A DNA stretch of 64,000 nucleotides from contig NZ_SSXE01000007.1 of the NCBI RefSeq assembly GCF_021699195.1, forward strand, positions 31,710 to 95,709, written 5' to 3'. A program made the position numbers and the translations under genes. This document shows, one piece after another, positions 46,981 through 54,615 of this stretch. Under the pieces are notes generated by a model. That model was given only the letters and a program-made list of their open reading frames with translations, made no database searches and was not told the DNA's origin. The stretch is from Nonomuraea sp. MG754425 (lineage in GTDB: Bacteria > Actinomycetota > Actinomycetes > Streptosporangiales > Streptosporangiaceae). Position 1 is the stretch's first letter; every line of letters begins with the position of its first letter.

Positions 46981-47015
46981 TGAGGCGGTGTTGCTGTACG
47001 CGCTGCTGTACAGCA
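46981..47015. promoter_or_regulatory. TGCTGTAC-type element, copy 1
   Basis: TGCTGTAC (46992-46999) is followed, 12 bases from its start, by the perfect 12-bp palindrome TGCTGTACAGCA (47004-47015). The left flank TGAGGCGG-Y-GT is shared with copy 3. It lies 125 bases upstream of the secreted protein start. It looks like a regulator binding site. Confidence 0.6.
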
Positions 47016-47140
47016 CTCCTCCACGAACTGCGGGGACGTCGGGCGTGGTCCCCGATTGGCGGTGATTGAAACGAGATCTCTAGACGAGACGATCCGGGGT
47101 GCCCTCCCAGTACGGGGAGGATCGAGAAAGGACAGCCCGG

Positions 47141-47944
47141 ATGAGGCGATGGACCGCCACGATGACCGTCGCGATAGCCGTGTCCGTCGCTGTGACTGGA
47201 CCCGGCACAGCCACTCATGCTCAGGCGGCTTCTGCCAGCCCGGCCGACATGCTCAGGCGTCAGCTAGTCGAGAACCGTGGTGTGACCATGTCACAGATCA
47301 CCACGTGGAGGGAGGCAGGGGGAGGAGCGAGTTACCGGAAGAAGATCCGCGCCGAGCTCGGCAAGGGCACGGTAACGGCCACCGACATCAGGGAAATCGC
47401 CGGTCCCGGCGTTCCTCAACCTGCGCCACGGTATCTCACGTTCAAGGGTCGGACGTACTGTCAGGGCTGGATCTGCCCCGTTCCTGAAGGGAAGAGCTGG
47501 GTCCTCCTCTCCGAGAACGAGAAGACCCGTCCCTTCCTACAGTCCGGCGGGATCGACCTCGCCCATCCGGGCGCACTGAAGGCGGTACTGGCCACGACTG
47601 AGTCCAAACATCGTGGAGGCGCCTACGACAACACCCGCACCACCGTCTACCAGGGAACAAGCACCTTCGGCGACCTCTACAAGGTGTCACCCGCTTTCCG
47701 CGACCAACACGATGGGACGCCCACCGGGAAGTACGCGAAGACAGAGCTCTCATGGCAGCTCTGGCTCGGAGAGGACCAACTGGTACGCAGGGTCCGGACC
47801 TCCTGGCCCGAACAGCTCGGCAAGCGCTCGATTTCCAACGTCGTGGACGCCCGCCTGACTGGCTGGGGTGCCAAGGCCGATATCGCAGCCCCCTCCGCAG
47901 ACGAGACCGCGGGACCGGACGATTGGAGGAATTCTCCATCCTAA
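47141..47944 (+). CDS. Secreted protein with LolA/LppX-like C-terminus
   Basis: The 267-residue protein has a signal peptide (1-32, ending A-Q-A-A). The C-terminal half (T-V-Y-Q-G-T-S-T-F-G-D-L-Y-K, Y-A-K-T-E-L-S-W-Q-L-W-L-G, then G-W-G-A-K-A-D-I-A-A-P-S-A-D-E) resembles LolA/LppX-fold secreted proteins; the assignment is tentative. Two cysteines near residue 105-110 could form a disulfide. AAAGGACAG precedes the ATG. It is cargo in the AICE behind repeat copy 1. Confidence 0.62.
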   Translation: MRRWTATMTVAIAVSVAVTGPGTATHAQAASASPADMLRRQLVENRGVTMSQITTWREAGGGASYRKKIRAELGKGTVTATDIREIAGPGVPQPAPRYLTFKGRTYCQGWICPVPEGKSWVLLSENEKTRPFLQSGGIDLAHPGALKAVLATTESKHRGGAYDNTRTTVYQGTSTFGDLYKVSPAFRDQHDGTPTGKYAKTELSWQLWLGEDQLVRRVRTSWPEQLGKRSISNVVDARLTGWGAKADIAAPSADETAGPDDWRNSPS

Positions 47945-48090
47945 ACCTCCCCACCGAGCGGTGAGCGGTCTTCACCTCTAACTGGCACCCCTGACTTCCT
48001 GCTTGCAAACGGGAGCCAGCCATAACCCCGATCGATCGTTCCCCTGGTCAAGCGGCAGGTGATGGCTGCCGGTGTGTGGATGTATACGTC

Positions 48091-48120
48091 GGCGTTGCTG
48101 TACGTCGCTGCTGTACAGCA
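48091..48120. promoter_or_regulatory. TGCTGTAC-type element, copy 2
   Basis: TGCTGTAC (48096-48103) is followed, 13 bases from its start, by TGCTGTACAGCA (48109-48120). It lies upstream of the retron operon and is flanked by GGCGT, shared with copy 3. Confidence 0.6.
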
Positions 48121-48295
48121 AGCGGCGAACGCCCAGCCAGCTCATTCGATGGCGGAGAGATCCGAACCGCACAGCCCGCCATGCTAAAGGAGTAGAAGCT
48201 CTACGGCAGAGACGAGTAATGTGGGCCACATCCCCCAGTTCAGCACACTAACTCCACTCTCCACCTCTCCTTCGCTCACCTGGGGCATAGTTCTT

Positions 48296-48325
48296 TTGTC
48301 AACAACTCCATATCCTCGCTACGCT
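48296..48325 (+). promoter_or_regulatory. Candidate promoter of the retron operon
   Basis: TTGTCA (48296-48301) and TACGCT (48320-48325) are 18 bases apart, 43 bases before the GTG start of the PRTase-like gene, in an AT-richer stretch than the flanks. The gap 47945-48367 otherwise holds only repeat copy 2. Confidence 0.45.
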
Positions 48326-48367
48326 TCCATTAAGAGTTTCTAACCGGCTGCCTTCAGGGGGCGACCC

Positions 48368-49573
48368 GTGGTCCCGGTCATCGACACTGTTGAGTATCGA
48401 GAGTGGTTGGCCAATTTTCCTACACAGTACCATCCAGCTGCGGAACTGTTGGTAAGTGCGCTGCACTATCTGGACGAGACCACGTTCAGATCGAATCTAA
48501 CTGAACAGATTCTCCGTGACTTTTCTGGCGCATTGATCACACCGCCGGCTCTAGTCGTTCCGATGAGGACAGGCCCGGAAATGGGTTATCGCGGGCCCGA
48601 ACGCCCAGTCATCTTTGAGAACGTCCTGCCTCGCAATGCACTACCGGTGCCGAATACAGGAAGCGAGGCCCTATGCGCCAACATCATAAGAAATTTGGGA
48701 AAAGGGCAGGCGGGAGAGCTGGGAATCATTCCTCTGCCACGCACCTTGGATGATCTCAGAATAAGAAAGGTCAGTTCGGTCGTTCTGATCGGCGACTACG
48801 CAGGTAGCGGCAGCCAGGCGATTGAGGCAGCCAAAATCTGGACGCGGAACTCCTCAATCCGCAGCTGGCGCTCCTACAAGTTGATCAAAATTCATGTCAT
48901 CGTCCATTCGGCATCTGTCACCGCGAGGAAAGCGTTGGATCGAGAGCCAAGCATCGACCGCCTATCCACAGTGGGGGTCGCCCCAGACTTCGACAGTGCC
49001 GGCTGGTCGGAAGAGCAACGAAGGGACGTCGAGGACTTCTGCGCAAGGTTCGCCCGGCGTCACCACGACAACGGTCTGGGGTGGAAGGGATCGGCGGGCC
49101 TGTTCGTTATGCAACACAAGGCGCCCAATAACCTGCCAATGGTCCTCTGGCAGACGAAGGGCCCAAGCCGCCGCGACAACGGCTGGTACTCACTCCTTCC
49201 CGATGGACGCGTTCCAGAACACGTCGGCAATGCACTCACTACGCAGAACCAGCAGAGGAGGGAACGGAGCCTGAGTAGCAGCCCGGGGCGCGAGCACGCA
49301 ATCGGTCACGCTCTCTGGCCCGTATTGGATGCCGTCCAGCAGGGCGCACGCACCCCGGATCGAGTCTCGGCTCTCGTAAACATCCCCCTAGCGCACTCGA
49401 CACGCGTGCTCGCAGAGTTGGTCGATGGCGGGTACCTCGATGCCCGGGGCTACTTGACAGACCGAGGCAGGAGACTCCTGCGATCCGATGTCCGACCAAT
49501 AGGCCGATATCGGTTGAGTGGTTCAGACGATCCCTACTATCCTCAGAGGTTGAGGAGGGCCGGTGACATCTAG
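48368..49573 (+). CDS. Retron accessory protein: PRTase-like domain plus winged helix
   Basis: The 401-residue protein has a helical N-terminus (EWLANFPTQYHPAAELLVSAL), then a Rossmann-like PRTase domain with V-V-L-I-G-D-Y-A-G-S-G-S-Q at 138-150 where the PRPP loop would lie. Residues 310-390 form a wHTH (S-T-R-V-L-A-E-L-V-D-G-G-Y-L-D-A-R-G-Y-L-T-D-R-G-R). PRTase-like proteins with a wHTH have been reported as accessory proteins of one retron group and in conflict systems. Its stop codon lies in the 5' arm of the retron RNA. It probably acts as the effector or toxin kept silent by the msDNA-RT complex. Confidence 0.75.
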   Translation: MVPVIDTVEYREWLANFPTQYHPAAELLVSALHYLDETTFRSNLTEQILRDFSGALITPPALVVPMRTGPEMGYRGPERPVIFENVLPRNALPVPNTGSEALCANIIRNLGKGQAGELGIIPLPRTLDDLRIRKVSSVVLIGDYAGSGSQAIEAAKIWTRNSSIRSWRSYKLIKIHVIVHSASVTARKALDREPSIDRLSTVGVAPDFDSAGWSEEQRRDVEDFCARFARRHHDNGLGWKGSAGLFVMQHKAPNNLPMVLWQTKGPSRRDNGWYSLLPDGRVPEHVGNALTTQNQQRRERSLSSSPGREHAIGHALWPVLDAVQQGARTPDRVSALVNIPLAHSTRVLAELVDGGYLDARGYLTDRGRRLLRSDVRPIGRYRLSGSDDPYYPQRLRRAGDI

Positions 49574-49765
49574 TGCGTCCGATACCTCGCGTATCGACGC
49601 GGAATGGTGGTTGTTCCGACGACCACCCGGCATTCGATGTGATCGGGTGCTGCGGACGATCCTGCTACCGCCTGAGGGGTGTCCTCGCGCTTCCTCCTAC
49701 GGGGCCTGGCGCGAGAGGACACCCTTGGGCTTCAGGCGGAAGGACATCAAAGGTAGATGATCACC
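49562..49765 (+). ncRNA. Retron msr-msd RNA
   Basis: Between the accessory gene and the RT is a highly structured 200-base segment. Its ends pair: GGTGACATCTA (49562-49572) with TAGATGATCACC (49754-49765), 11 base pairs with one bulged A, as retron a1/a2 arms do. Short hairpins follow (49580-49596; 49606-49627 or 49624-49649, which compete), then a long msd-like hairpin: CCGCCTGA/TCAGGCGG (49668-49675, 49732-49739) enclosing GGGTGTCCTC/GAGGACACCC. The a2 arm overlaps the RT start codon. The branching guanosine cannot be fixed by eye. Confidence 0.75.
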
Positions 49766-50884
49766 GACTCACCTCACCTTTATGTCCGCAACGGTCTTGC
49801 CGCGGGGCTGCCTATCGAATTACTGGACCTTTTCGTCCGGCGAGCTCAGGCGACGGAACAACAAGGGATCCGCGCAGTTCTCACACTTAAGCATCTAGCG
49901 CACCAGACCGGAGCTGATCACAGGTATTTGCGAGATATTGTTGGAAGGGAAATCGACCCGTACACGGAATTTGAGCTGCGCGGAAAACGTCGAATCTCCT
50001 CGCCAAGGGCACCGCTTCTCGCTGTGCAGAAATGGATGCTCACGCATATTCTCAACCATGTCCCTTGCCATCCATCGAGCTTTGCCTACGAGCGCCAAAA
50101 GTCGGTCGCGCAATGCGCGCGGCGGCATCTGGGAGCGAATTGGCTGGTGAAGTTGGACATGCACGACTTCTTCGCTAGCATCGACGAACGCCAAATATTC
50201 CACGTGTTCAGTGAACTCGGCTTTGGGCGCCTTGTCTCCTTCGAACTGGCCAGACTCTGTACTCGACCCGGAATCGGAGCTCGGCACAGCGTCGCGGCGG
50301 AAAAGGCCGCGTCCTCTGCAGATTACACCGTGATCGACAAGTACCAGACCGCTGTTGGCCTAGGATTTCTTCCTCAAGGCAGCCCGACCAGCGGAGCTCT
50401 AGCCAACCTTGTGATGCGGGATGCCGATATGCAGATTGCCGAGGCAGTCGCGGGCACTGGAATCGTATATACGAGATACGCCGATGATATCGCCTTTTCT
50501 ACGTCTAGAAAATTCTCTCGCCGAGAAGCGTCAGAGCTAATTCGGATGACCGACCATATACTAGGGCGCAGTGGCTTCTTGCGTCACAACAAAAAGACAC
50601 AGGTGATTCCACCTGGCGCTCGGAAAATTGTGCTCGGCCTGCTGGTAGACGGCGACCGCCTCAGAATTCCTGTCGATGCCCGGAATCGTATTATCAACGA
50701 TATTTGGGGCGCCGAGCGATTCGGCCTGCCAGCGCATGCGCGGCATCGCGGTTTTTCTTCCACGATCTCCTTTGGAGAGCGCCTTGCGGGCATGCTGGCG
50801 TACTGCCACGATGTGGATCCGAAATGGACCGCGCCTCTGTGGCGGAGATGGGCGAAGATTCTTAGCGACTATGAGATCCGCTGA
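49757..50884 (+). CDS. Retron reverse transcriptase
   Basis: The 375-residue RT has the catalytic box Y-T-R-Y-A-D-D-I-A-F (YADD at 241-244), the aspartate region L-D-M-H-D-F-F-A-S-I (133-142), L-P-Q-G-S-P-T-S-G-A-L-A-N-L (205-218) and N-K-K-T-Q-V (278-283). Size and sequence fit single-domain retron RTs. The retron-typical NAxxH and VTG elements appear here as Q-C-A-R-R-H and V-L-G, so it is a divergent member. It makes msDNA from the RNA just upstream. The ATG overlaps the a2 arm of the RNA. Codon use is less G+C-rich than flanking chromosome. Confidence 0.88.
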   Translation: MITDSPHLYVRNGLAAGLPIELLDLFVRRAQATEQQGIRAVLTLKHLAHQTGADHRYLRDIVGREIDPYTEFELRGKRRISSPRAPLLAVQKWMLTHILNHVPCHPSSFAYERQKSVAQCARRHLGANWLVKLDMHDFFASIDERQIFHVFSELGFGRLVSFELARLCTRPGIGARHSVAAEKAASSADYTVIDKYQTAVGLGFLPQGSPTSGALANLVMRDADMQIAEAVAGTGIVYTRYADDIAFSTSRKFSRREASELIRMTDHILGRSGFLRHNKKTQVIPPGARKIVLGLLVDGDRLRIPVDARNRIINDIWGAERFGLPAHARHRGFSSTISFGERLAGMLAYCHDVDPKWTAPLWRRWAKILSDYEIR

Positions 50885-51150
50885 GATAGGAGCATCCGGA
50901 GGCTGGTCGTGCCGGATAGTGTTTTGATGAATAGCTTTCCCGGCTGGCCTGATTACTGAGAGATGTAGCGTGGGCACAACCCATCTCCAGCAACTCCCTC
51001 CCGTCCTGACGCCGTCCGACGTTCCCGAACTAATCCCGAAGGCCTGACCAGGATGAGAAACCGGTCGGCAATGAGGACGAGCTAGAGCATGCCTGTGGTT
51101 GGGGGCTGGCGCCGCTGCTCAGCCATGTGACGCCGTACGGGACGATCAGG

Positions 51151-51191
51151 CTGCGTGAGGCGGCGTTGCTGTACCTCCCTGCTGTACAGCA
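51151..51191. promoter_or_regulatory. TGCTGTAC-type element, copy 3
   Basis: TGCTGTAC (51167-51174) is followed, 13 bases from its start, by TGCTGTACAGCA (51180-51191), with the left flank CGTGAGGCGGCGT. It precedes the OLD-like gene. The gap 50885-51485 holds no gene; besides this it contains the hairpin at 51278-51304. Confidence 0.6.
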
Positions 51192-51277
51192 GACCAGAAC
51201 AACCCGTGTATCCGGTGGCAAGCCGACCCGGAGCGCAGGGCCGTCAGGCCCGAGCACCGGAAGCGGCGCGGCAGCCC

Positions 51278-51304
51278 GGGTGTCCACCCTTGGGCCGGAC
51301 ACCC
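51278..51304. repeat. 8-bp hairpin with an 11-mer shared with the retron msd
   Basis: GGGTGTCC (51278-51285) and GGACACCC (51297-51304) form an exact stem around ACCCTTGGGCC. The same GGGTGTCC/GGACACCC stem sequence and the 11-mer CACCCTTGGGC both occur in the retron msd (49677-49730). Confidence 0.5.
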
Positions 51305-51485
51305 AACCTGTTCACCTACTCCGAGCTTGTTCAGACAGGGATAGATCGCAGCCACGAGAACTTCCGGCAATTAGATCGTAGAGGAGACATGCGGAAGTAC
51401 CTGGCGAAGCACCCTATTGGTCCCCTAGGATTTGAGATCTGCTCAATCTGAAAGCAGACACGGCCTGCCCTCACCGAGGAGGAAT

Positions 51486-52982
51486 ATGCCTGGCTTGTCG
51501 CATTCAAAGCTAAAGCTATGGAATTCCATGAAGGATTTCAAGCCTACGACGCAACTAACCAGCATGAAATTTGCGGACGATGCAGCCTTCGCTGGGCAAA
51601 GTATACAGGTTGAACCGTTCACGGTACTATGCGGAGCCCATGGCTCAGGGAAATCCACTCTCCTTCATTACATCGCAGAGTGCTTGCAAAGAGAAAGCAC
51701 TCACCCCGACAACCCGCCCTTCGTTGGAGGTCGCAGTTGGAGACGTGACCAGGCTGGCTACCTAGGTGGCCACATAGAATTCACGATCCGAGATGATGAG
51801 GGGCACCATATTCTACAACAGAACCTAGGCCTGGTGGATGCCACTAAGTCCCAGATGGTAATTTCTCACCGCAGATTTAAAGGATGCTATCCATTCCTCT
51901 TCACCCCGTTCGATTCCATGCTCTTTCCGGAATTCTTCGATCATCATAACTTTAAACAGGGTAATGTCGAGCAAGCGGGAGCAGAGATCCTTCAGACTCG
52001 AAAGGATTTGGATGCCCTTCGAGAGATACTTGGCGTGCCATATGACGAAGTGGTTTATGTTCCTTCTCATATAGAAGACGGCGCACCAATATTTCCCTAT
52101 GTGAGAGCTCGGGTAGGTGATGCATGGCTCGACTCTTCCTCGATGAGTTACGGGGAACTGGTCGTCCATAAGTTGCGTTGGGAGGTTCGGCACCCCTCCG
52201 AAAGGACCGTGATCCTCCTCGACGAGCCCGAAGCAAATATCGCGCCCCGAGGTCACGCGGCTCTTCTGGATGAGCTAGCTCGCTTGGCGAGGGCTGCCAA
52301 TGTACAAGTGATTATGACCACTCATTCGCCCGCTTTTATTAATCGGGTTCCACAGGACTGGATCAGGATCTGCGTCCGTAGAGGGAAGAGTGCATCCCTG
52401 CTTACCCCAAGCCGCCCTTCGGATTTACGTGATGCTCTTGGCGTGGAGAGTCCACTCAAATATTTCATCGTAGTTGAAGATTTTGTAGCTGAAGCAATAT
52501 TGAGGATGATTCTTGTCGCCCACAGATTCCCAGCTCTGAGTGAAACTGAAATCCTGAAGGCCGGTTCCTGGCGTGACGCTATAACTACCGTTACTGGGCT
52601 CTCTACGTCGCGCCGAGTCCGGTCCGCCGCCGTACTGGACGGAGATCAGAGGGATGACAGAGCCGCGCGAACGCCATCCACTGGAATCGTTTTCCTTCCG
52701 GGAAACGCCCCGCCCGAGAAGGTTGTACTGGAATATGCGGCTCAATATCCCGAGGAACTTGCAATGCGGCTGCATTGCTCCGAAGCTTCGATCAACATCT
52801 ACCTTGCCGAGCTCGCCGGCCTGGAGCATCATCAGTGGCTGGACTTACTGTCTAATCGCACGGGACAGGACAGGCAGCATTGTCTACGCTCCGCATTTAG
52901 TATTTGGCATTCCAGTCCGGCCAATATGCGCGAGGCGGAAGAGTTGGCCCAAAGCATCGAGACACTCCTGCTTAGCGAATGA
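51486..52982 (+). CDS. OLD-like ATPase with TOPRIM-type domain
   Basis: The 498-residue protein joins an ABC-type ATPase to a TOPRIM-like domain. Walker A is G-A-H-G-S-G-K-S-T (50-58), the signature S-S-S-M-S-Y-G-E (217-224), Walker B V-I-L-L-D-E-P-E (242-249) and M-T-T-H-S (277-281). TOPRIM-like acidic residues follow in V-V-E-D-F-V-A-E (329-336) and L-D-G-D-Q-R-D-D (384-391). OLD-family nucleases act in phage defence, some with retrons. The ATG at 51486 has AGGAGGAAT just upstream. It lies 600 bases past the retron RT; functional linkage is inference. Confidence 0.82.
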   Translation: MPGLSHSKLKLWNSMKDFKPTTQLTSMKFADDAAFAGQSIQVEPFTVLCGAHGSGKSTLLHYIAECLQRESTHPDNPPFVGGRSWRRDQAGYLGGHIEFTIRDDEGHHILQQNLGLVDATKSQMVISHRRFKGCYPFLFTPFDSMLFPEFFDHHNFKQGNVEQAGAEILQTRKDLDALREILGVPYDEVVYVPSHIEDGAPIFPYVRARVGDAWLDSSSMSYGELVVHKLRWEVRHPSERTVILLDEPEANIAPRGHAALLDELARLARAANVQVIMTTHSPAFINRVPQDWIRICVRRGKSASLLTPSRPSDLRDALGVESPLKYFIVVEDFVAEAILRMILVAHRFPALSETEILKAGSWRDAITTVTGLSTSRRVRSAAVLDGDQRDDRAARTPSTGIVFLPGNAPPEKVVLEYAAQYPEELAMRLHCSEASINIYLAELAGLEHHQWLDLLSNRTGQDRQHCLRSAFSIWHSSPANMREAEELAQSIETLLLSE

Positions 52983-53376
52983 TCCGAGGTATGCATCATC
53001 CACAGGGACCAAGGATCGGCGGCGTGCGAGGGATCAGGTTCTACCCAGCCACCCCATTGGGCTCAACCGGAGCAAGAGGAGCCCTTCGGGGGCAAAGAGC
53101 CTCGCAAAACTATAATCAGACCACCGCAGGCTACGGCTTTGCGCCGACATGTTGCGTATCCCGTGATGTGTCTCGACCGGTCAAGGTCGTTTCCTGTGGT
53201 GGTTGGGGCGCGCGGGGCGTGCTGGCCGCGACCGGCCGGAGAGCCGCAGCGCGGCCAGCGATCGCCCCGACGCGCGCCGACCGCCGCAGGCGGGCGGCCT
53301 TGATGACGTGGAGAGAAGTTGCTTTCTGGTCGGACCACATCGGACCATGGCTGCTGGGACCATGGCTGTGTCTGAG
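52983..53376. other. Intergenic region, no gene seen
   Basis: No convincing coding sequence is seen here. It holds three short GGACCA-containing units (53332, 53342, 53357), two of them the 12-mer GGACCATGGCTG repeated at 53342 and 53357. No function is evident. Confidence 0.4.
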
Positions 53377-54105
53377 TTACTTGCTGTGGGGTCGTGCGGT
53401 GGTCCAGGTGCGGTTGAAGCTGCTGAGGTAGGTGGCGGCTGGTCCTTGCTCGTCGCTGTGGGTGAGGTGCATGACGGGGGCGTTGGCTGCTGGGGTGCCG
53501 TAGGCGTGGGTGTTGACGAGGAGTTGGTCGTCGGCGCGGTAGATGGAGTTGTAGAGCACGGTGTGGTGGAGCCGGATTTCGACGTCTGGGGCGTCGAGTA
53601 GGGGTCGGCACAGGGTGAGGGCGTTCTTGACTCTGGCTGCCATCACCTCGGCTCCGATTCCTTCGTCGGTTCCGCGGGTGGCGACTTCCGGCCCCTCAGG
53701 GTCACCCAGGAGAATGCGGACCTTGACGCCGGCCGTGGCTCGTTCGGTGAGGATGCGGAGGACTGCTGCGTCTTCGGCGAGGAACAGGGCGCTGTAGGCG
53801 AGGATGCCGATTTCCTGGCGGGCTGCGCTGAAGAGGTTGCGCCAGGTCGGCTGTGGGACGGCCCAGCGGTGTGGGTAGATCCCCTGGACGCCGTCGGCGA
53901 GTACCCGGTGCCGTGGGGTGGTTTCCGGCCAGAGGTCGCCCTCGTCGACCTGGAGGAGGTCGGCGATGGCGTAGCGGTGGCGAGGGTAGGGGATGCGGCC
54001 GTTGAGCCATCTGCTGACGGTCTTGGGGTCGACGGTCAGGGCGGCGGCGACGTCCGTGGTGCTGAGCCGGGCGGCGGCCAGTGCGTAGCGGAGGTTGTTG
54101 TTCAT
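53377..54105 (-). CDS. HTH plus PLD-like (DUF5919-type) regulator, paralogue 1
   Basis: The 242-residue protein has an N-terminal Xre-type HTH (STTDVAAALTVDPKTVSRWL) and a C-terminal domain with S-A-L-F-L-A-E-D, V-K-V-R-I-L-L-G-D-P-E, H-H-T-V-L-Y-N-S-I-Y-R and D-D-Q-L-L-V-N-T, a phospholipase D-like fold of the DUF5919 type. The HKD catalytic motif is not seen, so the domain is probably a sensor. It has a paralogue at 56163 in the same AICE. The upstream region holds tandem GACGTCC boxes. Confidence 0.8.
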   Translation of the reverse strand: MNNNLRYALAAARLSTTDVAAALTVDPKTVSRWLNGRIPYPRHRYAIADLLQVDEGDLWPETTPRHRVLADGVQGIYPHRWAVPQPTWRNLFSAARQEIGILAYSALFLAEDAAVLRILTERATAGVKVRILLGDPEGPEVATRGTDEGIGAEVMAARVKNALTLCRPLLDAPDVEIRLHHTVLYNSIYRADDQLLVNTHAYGTPAANAPVMHLTHSDEQGPAATYLSSFNRTWTTARPHSK

Positions 54106-54157
54106 GTGAGCGGGGTGCTCCTCTCGCAGAACGGCCCTTCCTGCGACGTTAACATCA

Positions 54158-54174
54158 GACGTCCCTAGACGTCC
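54158..54174. promoter_or_regulatory. Tandem GACGTCC boxes, copy A
   Basis: GACGTCC at 54158-54164 and 54168-54174 are one helical turn apart, with a degenerate GACGTTA at 54144. They lie between the divergent paralogue 1 gene and the 54258 gene. Confidence 0.6.
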
Positions 54175-54190
54175 CCGAGTTGCGGTGTTC

Positions 54191-54211
54191 TCGCCCCTGG
54201 CTTCGGGGCGA
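54191..54211 (+). promoter_or_regulatory. Leader hairpin of the 54258 gene
   Basis: TCGCCCC and GGGGCGA form an exact 7-bp stem with a 7-base loop, 46 bases before the ATG at 54258. Confidence 0.4.
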
Positions 54212-54257
54212 ATCTCGACGCACACGAGAAACCGCACGAACGTCAGGGAGGACGAGG

Positions 54258-54611
54258 ATGCAGCTGAGCCGGACCGTCAAGGAGCAGCAGCAGGCCTACG
54301 CGAAGCGGCTGCTGCTCGTGCTGGGCAAGCAACTCGCGGCGCGGGACATCACACCTGTGCTCGTCGACACCGAGGATGGGCGGCCGGCCCTGGAGGTGGC
54401 CGACATCCGGCACAGGACGAGGCGGGTGTTCGCACATCTGCCCTTCTGCTGGTTCTACTGGGGTGATCAGCACGACGAACGGGTGTCATGCCTGCAGATG
54501 GGTGACGCCGTGGATCGGATCGAGCGGGCCGTACGCGAAGGATGGCCTGAGGGCGAACAGGGCGACCTCCGCATCAACCTGGGCAAGATGCTCGACGCCT
54601 ACGGCAGTTGA
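54258..54611 (+). CDS. Hypothetical AICE protein
   Basis: The 117-residue protein (K-R-L-L-L-V-L-G-K-Q-L-A-A-R-D-I near the N-terminus, W-F-Y-W-G-D-Q-H-D-E-R-V-S-C in the middle) is not assigned to a family; from memory similar small proteins sit next to GntR genes in actinomycete elements. It starts after GGAGGACGAGG and is followed 4 bases later by the double GntR gene. Confidence 0.55.
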   Translation: MQLSRTVKEQQQAYAKRLLLVLGKQLAARDITPVLVDTEDGRPALEVADIRHRTRRVFAHLPFCWFYWGDQHDERVSCLQMGDAVDRIERAVREGWPEGEQGDLRINLGKMLDAYGS

Positions 54612-54615
54612 CCTT

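Noticed and set aside
46461..47024. 187-codon minus-strand frame
   Set aside because: It overlaps the helical membrane protein gene and repeat copy 1, and its composition lacks any domain pattern.
46981..51191. CRISPR array
   Set aside because: The three TGCTGTAC units are kilobases apart with genes between, and no cas gene is present.
52654..53115. 153-codon frame over the 3' end of the OLD-like gene
   Set aside because: It lies in another frame of a gene with clear ATPase motifs and shows no domain.
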